Shown here in pieces: positions 25,839-34,200 of a DNA stretch of 36,291 bases. Position 1 is the first letter of the stretch. Each line of letters starts with the position of its first letter. The notes beneath the pieces were generated by a model, which saw nothing but the letters and a program-made list of their open reading frames with translations, ran no database searches and was not told where the DNA came from. Location of the stretch: positions 1 to 36,291 of the forward strand of contig VXMO01000034.1 of assembly GCA_009841045.1 (NCBI GenBank), given 5' to 3'. The position numbers were made by a program, and so were the translations under genes. Source of the DNA: Dehalococcoidia bacterium. Its GTDB lineage: Bacteria > Chloroflexota > Dehalococcoidia > UBA6926.

Positions 25839-25868
25839 AGGGTAGCAACTAGACACTTATTGTGTCAA
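25839..25868 (-). promoter_or_regulatory. Promoter of the pPIWI_RE operon
   Basis: TTGACA (25863-25868), an 18-nt spacer, and TACCCT (25839-25844). The start codon at 25832 is only 6 nt past the -10 box, so the message may be leaderless or nearly so; no ribosome binding site is visible. Confidence 0.45.
25852..25866. promoter_or_regulatory. 15-nt palindrome overlapping the -35 box, possible operator
   Basis: GACAC-TTATT-GTGTC is a perfect 5-bp inverted repeat covering part of the -35 box and the spacer. The HTH of the first gene or the BrnA-like protein are candidate ligands. Confidence 0.45.
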
Positions 25869-26108
25869 TGCACATTCATACATGCCACCACGGATGACAC
25901 TTTCCATGTAATGAGATTCGGGGGTGAGGAGAGGGATGGAGTATGGCCTAGGAAGACTTGTCTGCCATCAGCCAGGCAGTCCCCGGGCAAGCCATTCCTC
26001 ACAACAGCTGGATGCAGGTGGCGGGCTGTTGCTACCCTGAGTAGGGTCAGCGGCACCCTACAGTTCCAAGGCCACAGTCAACGAAAAGGTTCTTGATTTT
26101 ATCAAGTC

Positions 26109-26127
26109 TGGTGGAGCTGGGGGGACT
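26109..26127 (-). repeat. tRNA/tmRNA 3'-end scar (att-like)
   Basis: On the minus strand it reads AGTCCCCCCAGCTCCACCA. The last part matches the acceptor end of a tRNA-Ala or tmRNA with an encoded CCA. The 16 nt at 26112-26127 are identical to the 3' end of the tRNA-Ala at 35847-35862 in the same orientation. No tRNA or tmRNA body precedes it, so it is a fragment, as left by integration at a tRNA end. Confidence 0.55.
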
Positions 26128-26321
26128 ACAATTAGCTACGAAATATGGCTAAATGGCTAATTATTACCACATTAGTTACCACACATTTGTTGAGAATCCG
26201 CGAGACTGTTTGGGCACTACGTCGGTGGGGCCAAAGGGTCCGATTTGCGAGTTCTTGGTTGGGAGGTCAACATCTAGGGAGTCTGCCAGTCGACTCTTAA
26301 GGAAACTCGAAGTACCTCTGA

Positions 26322-26345
26322 CCTCCTATGATGGGAGGCTTTTTC
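26322..26345 (+). terminator. Rho-independent terminator-like hairpin
   Basis: CCTCC (26322-26326), loop TATGATG, GGAGG (26334-26338), then CTTTTTCTT. The shape is good, but no rightward gene before it could be named, so it may belong to a lost gene. Confidence 0.5.
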
Positions 26346-26492
26346 TTATTCTACGGGTGGGTCTCGCCACCTTAACTCACTGCCTTCCCATGACCCTACG
26401 AAGGCAAGGTAGCATCCGACGATTCGACGGCTCCTCTTAGTCCATGCCATGAACGGAAAAGGCATTGACCGGGGATCTGCGGGAGGTTCCAC

Positions 26493-28859
26493 TCAAGGCA
26501 TGTCGGCCTTCGGCATACTGTAACCGACACGAAGCTTGGTGAAGATGTAGGTCGGGTTTTCAGCATCGTCGCGCAGCTTGCCTCGTATGGCGCTGATGGC
26601 GGTGCGCATGGGCCGTACGTCGGCATCGCCATCCGAGCCCCATATCCGTCTCAGCAGGTGCTCGTAGGTGAGCACCCGCCCCGCGTTGACCGACAGCTCG
26701 ACCAGCAACCGGTACTGTATGGCGGTCAAATCTATCGGACTCCCTCCAAGCGTCACGAGATGCTCCGTGTAGTCTATGGTCAGGTCTCCCACCACATAAG
26801 GGACTGCTGGCTCGGAAGCCGTCCGTCTACGCAGAGCCGCTCTGATCCGTGCAACGAGCTCAGTGGGCGAAAATGGCTTGACCACGTAATCGTCGGCACC
26901 CATCTCGAAGGCCTTGGCGACGAGCTGATCCTGACCGTAGGCGGACACGAAGATTACCGGCACGTCACCGGCGCTCACAATCTCTTTCATCAGATCGATC
27001 CCGTCGACTCCGGGCAGCATCAGGTCAAGCAGGACCAGATGGGGCTTCTCCTCTTCGACTAGGCGGGGCACGTCCTCCGGGTCTCCCGTGGCGATTACCG
27101 CATAGCCCGACTTGACCAACGCGTCGCGGATATACCTGAGCGCCTGGTCGTCATCGTCCACAGCCAAAATACGCAACTGCTCACGCGCCGACCTGCGTGC
27201 AGATGGAGTGGAGAGATGGCGGGACGGTTCCGGAGAGACAAACCCAGCCTCTTCGAGCGTCTGCAAGGTGAAGGAGAACCGTGCCCCCAGCCCTGGCCCG
27301 TCACTTTCCGCCCAGATCCGGCCTCCGTGTGCCTCCACTATACCCTTGCAGACCGCCAAACCCAGACCGGTATCCCCACCCTGCTCCTCGGTCTCGATTG
27401 TGGAGAATTTCACAAACAGGTGCGGCAAGCTCTCAGCCGGGATGCCCCTGCCTTCATCGGAGACCGACACCGAGACCTGGAGATCGCCCGGTGTCGCACT
27501 CACACTGATGGTGGACGACTCCGGTGAGTGCCGTGCCGCGTTGGCCAGTAGATTGCCAAGCACCTGGATGATGCGAGACTTGTCCCCCATCACCCAGGGC
27601 AGATCCCGTGGGATGTCGATTCGGAGGTTGTGTTTGTGGCCGCCGATGCGGAAGGCGTTCCCGGCCTCCCCTATCAATGAAGCCAGGTCCGTCGGTTGCG
27701 GGGAGACGGGCAGAGTGCCTGTCTCGATACGGGCCACGTCAAGGAGGTCTGCGATCAGCGCGCGCATACGGTCGGTTTGTTCGAGGATGATCCTGTGAAA
27801 CTGACGCATCTCGGCGGGGTGCATGTCTGAGAATTCGTCCAGCAGCGCAGAGACTGAACCTCTCACCGTGGCCAGGGGGGTGCGCAGCTCATGGCTCACC
27901 ATCGCCAGGAACTCGGCCCGAAGCCGCTCAACCTCCTTGAGAGGGGTCATGTCCTGCATTGTCACGATGAGGCTCTCCACATCACCGTCCTCTGAAAGGA
28001 TGGGGTTGCCGTTCAGCAGCACAGTGACACTCCGTCCGTTGGGCACACTGAATACCATCTCCTCCGCTCGCACCTTCTCTCCAGCCCTCATCAACTCGTC
28101 CATGGACACGTCGGCTAGGCGGAGTTCCCGACCATCGGCACGCCGGATCGTCAGAGTCTCCAGGAGATTCTCCGATGGTTCTCCCGAGTCCAGCAACGCG
28201 TCGATGATCCTTATCCACTCCCGGTTGGTAGAAACAGGGGCTCCCGTCCTGGCGTCGAAGACCCCAACGCCCACCGAAGTTGTACTAAGCAAGGTCTCCA
28301 GGTCGGCCCTGGCTCGCTGTTCATCCCGGTACCTGCTGGAGATAGCGATGACCGTCGCCGCCTGTGAGGCGAACATAACCAGCGTCTCTTCATCTTCCTT
28401 GGTAAACTCGACATCCTCCCGGTCATGGCCCAGCCATATGATCCCCACGGGTTCGCCGCGATGTCTAACGAGCGCAGCCAGACCGGCAAACACGGTCATC
28501 GGCAGCCATCCATCCAGGCCAACAGATTCTGCAAACTTATAGTAGTTGTCGACACGGAAAGGCCCGGGGATCTTGCTGAAGTGATCGAAGATCCTTGTTC
28601 CACCCGGCAACTCTACGAGCTGGAGGTGCTCATCCTCCGTCGTCCCGGATGTCAGGACCGAGTCCAGTCCTCCGACCTCATCCATGCTTGCAATGACCCC
28701 GTAGCGCGCATTGGTAAGGTAGCGCGCGTTGTCAATGACTTCCTGGAGGACGACGTTGAAGTCGAGACTCTCGTTGATGCGTACGCTGGCCTCGCTTAGC
28801 CTGGACAGCCGTTCCCGTAGGGTCTGATTTTCCTGTAACAGGTCGTCTTCTCGATTCAC
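26493..28859 (-). CDS. GAF-PAS-histidine kinase-REC-OmpR fusion regulator
   Basis: This 788-residue soluble protein combines a whole two-component pathway. Residues 1-30 are coiled coil, 30-175 a GAF domain, about 185-305 a PAS-like domain, 306-380 HisKA with the phosphoacceptor H323 in VSHELRTPL, and 425-535 HATPase (NLLANA 436-441, SDEGRGIP, DTGLGLAVCKG). A receiver follows (564-680: DDDD at 568-571, D612 in LLDLMLPG, K661 in VVKPFSP), then a PhoB/OmpR winged helix (685-785: DLTAIQYRLLVELSVNAGRV). It has no transmembrane helix, so it should sense a cytoplasmic ligand or redox/light signal through GAF/PAS and act directly on DNA. The GTG start follows GAGGTTAGAGA. It is leftward and divergent from the LRR lipoprotein, which it may control. 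Confidence 0.92.
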   Translation of the reverse strand: MNREDDLLQENQTLRERLSRLSEASVRINESLDFNVVLQEVIDNARYLTNARYGVIASMDEVGGLDSVLTSGTTEDEHLQLVELPGGTRIFDHFSKIPGPFRVDNYYKFAESVGLDGWLPMTVFAGLAALVRHRGEPVGIIWLGHDREDVEFTKEDEETLVMFASQAATVIAISSRYRDEQRARADLETLLSTTSVGVGVFDARTGAPVSTNREWIRIIDALLDSGEPSENLLETLTIRRADGRELRLADVSMDELMRAGEKVRAEEMVFSVPNGRSVTVLLNGNPILSEDGDVESLIVTMQDMTPLKEVERLRAEFLAMVSHELRTPLATVRGSVSALLDEFSDMHPAEMRQFHRIILEQTDRMRALIADLLDVARIETGTLPVSPQPTDLASLIGEAGNAFRIGGHKHNLRIDIPRDLPWVMGDKSRIIQVLGNLLANAARHSPESSTISVSATPGDLQVSVSVSDEGRGIPAESLPHLFVKFSTIETEEQGGDTGLGLAVCKGIVEAHGGRIWAESDGPGLGARFSFTLQTLEEAGFVSPEPSRHLSTPSARRSAREQLRILAVDDDDQALRYIRDALVKSGYAVIATGDPEDVPRLVEEEKPHLVLLDLMLPGVDGIDLMKEIVSAGDVPVIFVSAYGQDQLVAKAFEMGADDYVVKPFSPTELVARIRAALRRRTASEPAVPYVVGDLTIDYTEHLVTLGGSPIDLTAIQYRLLVELSVNAGRVLTYEHLLRRIWGSDGDADVRPMRTAISAIRGKLRDDAENPTYIFTKLRVGYSMPKADMP

Positions 28860-28861
28860 TC

Positions 28862-29072
28862 TCTAACCTCGTTGGGATCTGTTGTGCCCGATGTTCTCAC
28901 TACATGACGCCAGGCTGGGAGAAATTTGGTTGATCGGGGCCATACTACCATCTTTACACCAAACTCACAACAATTGCTGCGTAGAAGATCAAGAACTTAA
29001 CATCAAAATTACACCTACCCTGTATAGTGGGACTGTAGCCAACCCATGAGGCGGGAGCTAGGGAGAAGTCTC
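28862..29072. promoter_or_regulatory. Divergent promoter region, kinase/LRR lipoprotein
   Basis: This is a gap of about 210 nt between divergent starts. Rightward: TATAGT near 29025-29030 as a -10, with a poor -35. Leftward: TTGTGA, 17 nt, TAGTAT (4 of 6 matches each). It is AT-richer than its surroundings. An autoregulatory site for the OmpR-type domain could lie here; I see no clear direct repeats. Confidence 0.35.
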
Positions 29073-30968
29073 ATGAATAGGCCCGTAATGAGCCTGCTGG
29101 TTGTAGCCACTGCGGTCCTGGCCATCTTCTTGGCCGGGTGCTCCGACGAGACTGACCCTACGCCAATCACATCTTTGGTCACTCCCCCACCTACCATCGT
29201 GCCCACTACAACATTGATTCCCAGGTCTACCCAGTCTCAGCCGGAGCCAGAGCTGACTCCAACGGCCACACCAACGCCCCAACCGACTCCCACTCAGACT
29301 CCCGCGCCCATGCCTGTTCCCACAGCAACGCCAACTGCCACGCCGACGCTGGAACCCACACCTACGGCGACGGCCACGCCGACGCCCGTTCCGACTACAA
29401 CGCCCATACCTTCTCCCACGCTGACGCCAAGTCCGACTACAACGCCCACACCTTCTCCCACGCCGACGCCCGTTCCGACTGCAACGCCCACACCTTCTCC
29501 CACGCCGACGCCCGTTCCGACTGCAACGCCCACACCTTCTCCCACGCCGACGCCGGTCACCAATGAAGTGGATCGGGCCGCCCTGGTAGCCCTTTACAAC
29601 GCCACCGACGGCCCAAACTGGACGGTAAACACCAACTGGCTCAGCGATAGGCCGTTGGGTGAGTGGTACGGCGTGGCCACCGGCGGCGATCCCCACGGGC
29701 GCGTGGACGGACTATATCTCGGTGAACGGTGGGGAGCCCGTGGGGAGCCTTTGGGCGCCAACAACCTGTCGGGCACGATCCCCGCGGAGATCGGCAATCT
29801 GACTAGGCTAAGGTTCCTATGGCTTGAAAACAACGACCTGTCAGGCCCGATCCCCACGGAGATTGGTGAGCTGACAAGACTGAGGATCCTGAGCCTACAG
29901 GGCAACAACCTGTCAGGTCCGATCCCCGCGGAGATCGGCAGGCTGACCAACCTTGAGCACCTGTATTTACGTCGCAACGCGCTCACTGGACCTATCCCTG
30001 CGGACATCGGCAACCTGACCGAATTGGTCAGGCTCCAGCTGTCCCGTAATGACCTGGAAGCTGGACCAATTCCTGTAGAGTTCTCCAAGCTGACGCACCT
30101 GGAGGCGCTATCTCTCGACAATGGGCATTGTGCCCCCCAGGAGTTAGAGCCTTGGCTGCGCGCGCAGAGGCTTGACGTATTCCCTTGCACCGGAACTACA
30201 ACGCCCATACCGACTCTGACTCCGATGGAGGAAGAGCGGATCCTCTCTACCCCTGGAGCCGTCCCGGAGCACATGGTCTGGGGGTGGTGGCGATTCTTGC
30301 ATCCGGTGGACGGCCTCGAGATAGCCGTCGAGATCCACAACGATGTCGAGTTCGCAAGCACCCACGGCCTCTATCTCATGATCTGCAATGGCCGGGTAGG
30401 AGACACCGGATTCTACTTCGGCTTCCAGACGGACATTCATCATCCCGTTACTGGCCGAGGCACGGGAAAGGGGCTCATTTTCTCTCGATGGGACACGAGA
30501 GACCTGGAGGATACGAGAGTAGCACTTGGAGGCTTCGCGCAGTCTTCAGGCCATGAAGGAGACTTCGTCGGTGTTCGTCTGAACTACAAGTGGCGAGACG
30601 GAAAGTACCAGCTAAGGATGTCGCCCCAGGAGTCCGACGAGGGAGGGCTCTGGTACGGCCTGTGGGTACAGCACGAGAGCGAGGAGGAGGCCACCTGGAT
30701 AGGGTCCCTTCGATTCCCCGGGGGGAAGATCGGCTCCCGGTGTTACACCACGGTGGAGGTATACGGTCGTGGTCAGATCCGCCCCAAGGATATCCCCTAC
30801 TGGAAGGTGAGCATGGATCCGCCGACGAGCGAAGCGTCCGAAGCCTACCTCTACAACTCCGGCTACAACGCATTCACCGGGGATGACTTCCCGAACGTCA
30901 AGAATCACCTGGAGGGAGAGACGCTATACATGGAGGTCGGGCTGGACACGGTGACTCTGAGGCCGTGA
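29073..30968 (+). CDS. LRR lipoprotein with Thr-Pro linker
   Basis: This 631-residue protein starts at the ATG at 29073, after AGGGAGAAG; an ATG 27 nt upstream is less likely. Residues 1-23 are a lipoprotein signal peptide (MSLLVVATAVLAIFLAGC, lipidated C23). Residues 35-160 are a Thr/Pro-rich, probably extended wall spacer with 14-residue repeats. Residues 165-350 hold plant-type leucine-rich repeats (NNLSGTIPAEIGNLTRL and three or four more), preceded by the usual cap LVALYNATDGPNW. Residues about 385-631 form a beta-rich domain (WWRFLHPVDGLEIAVEIHND, GFYFGFQTDIHHP) that I cannot name with certainty. It is likely surface-exposed and used for binding or adhesion. The repeat and linker style is common in SAR202/Dehalococcoidia proteins. 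Confidence 0.85.
   Translation: MNRPVMSLLVVATAVLAIFLAGCSDETDPTPITSLVTPPPTIVPTTTLIPRSTQSQPEPELTPTATPTPQPTPTQTPAPMPVPTATPTATPTLEPTPTATATPTPVPTTTPIPSPTLTPSPTTTPTPSPTPTPVPTATPTPSPTPTPVPTATPTPSPTPTPVTNEVDRAALVALYNATDGPNWTVNTNWLSDRPLGEWYGVATGGDPHGRVDGLYLGERWGARGEPLGANNLSGTIPAEIGNLTRLRFLWLENNDLSGPIPTEIGELTRLRILSLQGNNLSGPIPAEIGRLTNLEHLYLRRNALTGPIPADIGNLTELVRLQLSRNDLEAGPIPVEFSKLTHLEALSLDNGHCAPQELEPWLRAQRLDVFPCTGTTTPIPTLTPMEEERILSTPGAVPEHMVWGWWRFLHPVDGLEIAVEIHNDVEFASTHGLYLMICNGRVGDTGFYFGFQTDIHHPVTGRGTGKGLIFSRWDTRDLEDTRVALGGFAQSSGHEGDFVGVRLNYKWRDGKYQLRMSPQESDEGGLWYGLWVQHESEEEATWIGSLRFPGGKIGSRCYTTVEVYGRGQIRPKDIPYWKVSMDPPTSEASEAYLYNSGYNAFTGDDFPNVKNHLEGETLYMEVGLDTVTLRP
29448..29554 (+). repeat. 42-nt tandem repeat in the Thr-Pro linker
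   Basis: Two identical 42-nt units (29448-29489 and 29490-29531) and a partial third (to 29554) encode PTPSPTPTPVPTAT. A degenerate unit precedes them. Identity at the DNA level suggests recent slippage or unequal crossing-over and a linker of variable length. Confidence 0.85.
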
Positions 30969-30978
30969 CTGCACGGCG

Positions 30979-31170
30979 CTACGATGCGGTGAGCACGCCC
31001 TCCATCCGGCCGATGATCGCCCGGATGTCAACGGGAACGGGCCCGCCCTCGGGTCCGGACAGCTCGTGCTTCGTCGGCATATCCAGTCCCAGGAGCGTCC
31101 CCTCGCGCTTCGGCAGGTCCAGCACCAGGTAGGTGGCCTTCGTCTCGCCCGCGAGCGCGAGATCTGAGGA
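30979..31170 (-). pseudogene. C-terminal remnant of an unknown gene
   Basis: The minus strand has an open stretch of about 64 codons ending in TAG at 30979-30981, reading LALAGETKATYLVLDLPKRE, then LLGLDMPTKHELSGPEGG and IIGRMEGVLTAS. It has no start codon; a stop lies just upstream in frame. The coding look (codon bias, amphipathic pattern, clean end) suggests the tail of a gene cut by insertion or deletion. Similar short tails occur in phage or island proteins, but I cannot name the family. Confidence 0.45.
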
Positions 31171-31226
31171 TGGTAGTCAATCCGGCATTGGTATCCCCTA
31201 ACGGGATCTTGCAAGCCGGAACCCGG

Positions 31227-34200
31227 TCATGAGCACCATGCAACGCAAGGCAAGTCTTCGGGCTTAGCGGGAAGTCTGATCTCTATGTCCTCGATGTCCT
31301 CACCGGCTACTTCGAGCACCGCAGCCTCGCTCGGGTCTGCCGTGATCCCTTGCCCGTCGTACCATCCGACGACCCTGTCTCCAAGGTCCAGAAGCAGACC
31401 GTAGGAGCCGTCAGGCACTTCTATGGAGAACCCCCCGCGTGAGTCGGTAGAGACTCCCAAGTCCGCAGCCCCCACAACCCACAACCACACTCCCTCCACA
31501 GGCTGTCCGTCCGGTGTGGTCATGATGCCTCGAATAGTGGACGTGCTCTGCCTGTTGCACAACCGGTCTGCGCTGACCGGAAGCCGTATCTCGATGTCCG
31601 TCACATTCGCTCCCCCCACCTCCACACTCGTTGCCCGATTGCGTTGGGTCGTGAACCCTCCGGGTCCGTAGTAACCCCGCCATCCGCAGTCACCGAGGTC
31701 TCCCGAGTGGATGCTCAGGATGGACGAACCCGACGAGCCCTCGGGCAGGCGAATTTCAAATGTGCCATCACGCACGGTCTCTCCCCAACCCCAGAACGAA
31801 TCGGCGATCAGCGAGACCCACAGACCTTCCGAGGACTCTCCGTCAGGTCCCAGCACAGCACCCCGGACGGTTGGTCCGCTCAGGGTGTCGATCGAATCGC
31901 GGTCAAAAGTTGGCTTTCCATCGAAGAAGGGCGAACGAATCAGGGCCTCTTTGTCGGACGGAAGCAGATGAGTCACCGGGTACACCGTATATCCATCGTG
32001 CATCAGCGACCACGCTTCCTGCTCGTCACACTTCGCCGGGTCCCACGGGACGCACCCCGGCGGATGAGGAAGCCCGAAGCCGTGTGCAAGCTCATGTCCG
32101 AGTCCGCCAATCCAGCGTCCAAGTGAGCCCAGGTATGGCCCTTCCCCGCAAAAATAGTACTCCCCGGGGTTCGTCAGTCCTTCTAGATCCGGGACCATGG
32201 TAAGGCCCAGGCCTCCTCTCCCCAGCTCATGTCCATCTTCCCCCAGTCTATGGTATTCATCGCAATCTTCTACCACCTCCGGGTATATGACCCATACAAA
32301 ATCTGAAAGCCCGCTCGTCACCGGGGCGCAGTGCTGCACGGCAGCCAACACCTTGTTCCATGCGTGACCAACTGCATAGAAATCCGCCGGTTCACTCATC
32401 TGGCACCACTCTGGAGTGGCGTCGTACAGCGAGAATGTCAGCCCTCCGAGCTGCCGACGATACCAGGACTGGAGGTCAACTATGGCGTGGGAGATGGCCT
32501 CGCTGTAATCGCTCCGGAACTCGCGGTCGGAAGGCGACGCGTAGAGAACGCGCACCGTCCCGTATTTGCGTTCAGAGATACGCACCGACACTGGGACCTC
32601 TGCCTCAACCTCCCCGTAGGATGCCGTAATCGTCGCGTTTCCTGTACCGACTGCGGTGACCATTCCCTGCGACACGGTCGCCACCCAGGGGTCTGAAGAT
32701 CCCCACTCCACGAGCGAGTTATCGACCTCGTGACTCGAGCCGTCCGACCGGGAGGCAGTGACTGACATCTGCGAAGCCCCGCCGATTGAACTGAGAATGG
32801 TCGTCCCGTTCACGTCCAGGGAAACTATTGGATATGTGACCGTAATGGTGACAGACTCGGAAACCTCCATTCCCGCCTCGTTGGCGGCGGTCAGGGTATA
32901 GGTGGTGGTTGCAGCGGGCCTGACCAATGTCCTGCCGTCAACTGGCAGCGAAACGGTTACACCGCTGATCGTGACAGACGATGCCCCCGTGGTAGTCCAG
33001 TCCAGCGTGCTTGAATCTCCGTCCTCAATCGTCAGAGGGATGGCCGCGAACGATTCGATGCTGGGGGGGTCGGGTAACGGCGTGCTTGTGGGCGTTGGCA
33101 CTGGGGTGGCAGTGGGAACAGGTGTGGGCGTTGCGGTCTGAGTGGGCGTGGAAACAGGTATGGGCGTGGCGGTCGGCGCAGGTGTGGGTACCGGCCTGGG
33201 CATGGTTATCACCCTGGACCAGCCTGCAGCTGTTTCACCGCGGTCGAGGGCCGCCTGGACATTGGACGCCGCGTCGTCGGTGACCCACTCGCTCCAGAGT
33301 GCCGAGTTGCTCTCGAGCCACCAAACAGCCGCAGAGGTAGAATCTGTAACCCCCGTGGCGTCTTGCCACTTGACGACAGCCTTGTAGGCGTCAATGTCGA
33401 AGTCCCATTTGCCCAGCATTGCCACCACGTCGGGGGCCTCCAGCGGCAGTTCGGGGTTTACAGCGATCAGGATGGTGTCGTCCTCATAGGCGCAGGCTTT
33501 GGTTGTCAACCAGCACTCGTCACTGTAGGCAGGCTCTTCCAGACGGACCAATTCAAGTTTGAGAGCCGGGTCGTTGGTGCTCCACTGGTAGCCGAGCCAA
33601 GGCTCTCCCCGTTCGTAGGCGGCGTACAGGTCGTCATTCAACGCGCCCCCGCTTGTTGGGTTAACAACGTGAACGTGGTCCTCGAGTCCGTATCCCGCGA
33701 TCTGGGCAGCGTTGGTTCTCTCGCAAACCCAGTTGATAGCGCAGGACACGAGTCGGGCCTTGTCGCCACTCTCCGCGGTCTGGAACAGCCTTCTAAACTG
33801 CGGGTCTTTCAGATCCTCGACGCTGTCCAAGTCCGGGTACTGTTCCTGCAGATAGGCCGGAATCACGAAGGCCGATTGCCAAGACGAACCCAGGCTCTGT
33901 CCCACGTCTAGGACTTGTCCTTCGCTGCGGGCCTTGTCCCACGCCAGCTTCTGGACGGGCAACCATACCTCCATGGTAACGTCTATGTCGCCGCGTTGTA
34001 GTCCCTCGAACAGGATTGGGGTAGATCCGGATACAACACCGGTCGGGTGGCCATAGCCATATTCGATGATGAATTGGGCTATCCGGTTTTGCAATTGGGC
34101 ACTTTCCCAGTTTAGTTCACTAAAGATGATGGGCTCCTTGGTAGGGTCTGGCAACGTGACGGTGGGCACTGGCGTGGGCGTGGCTGTAGGAACAGGCGTG

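Larger units (their letters stand above)
25869..26492. other. Intergenic stretch of about 620 nt
   Basis: No supported gene. It contains the tRNA/tmRNA 3'-end scar at 26109-26127, an AT-rich patch with repeated GGCTAA (about 26145-26160), and a rightward terminator-like hairpin at 26322-26345. Two open frames here (25776-26096 and 26153-26440, plus strand) show no family likeness. It separates the defence operon from the kinase gene. Confidence 0.5.

Noticed and set aside
26153-26440. 95-residue rightward frame near the att-like scar, with a terminator inside
   Set aside because: The terminator-like hairpin lies within the frame, and the protein has no recognisable motif or ribosome binding site.
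26109-26480. tmRNA gene ending in CAGCTCCACCA
   Set aside because: No T-arm, no tag reading frame and no matching GGGGCTG 5' end within 400 nt upstream; only the last 18-19 nt match.
29448-29554. CRISPR-like direct repeats
   Set aside because: The units are contiguous without spacers and in frame inside a protein.
29294-29696. Glycine/arginine-rich leftward frames opposite the Thr-Pro linker
   Set aside because: They arise from reverse translation of the repeated linker; no independent coding signal.
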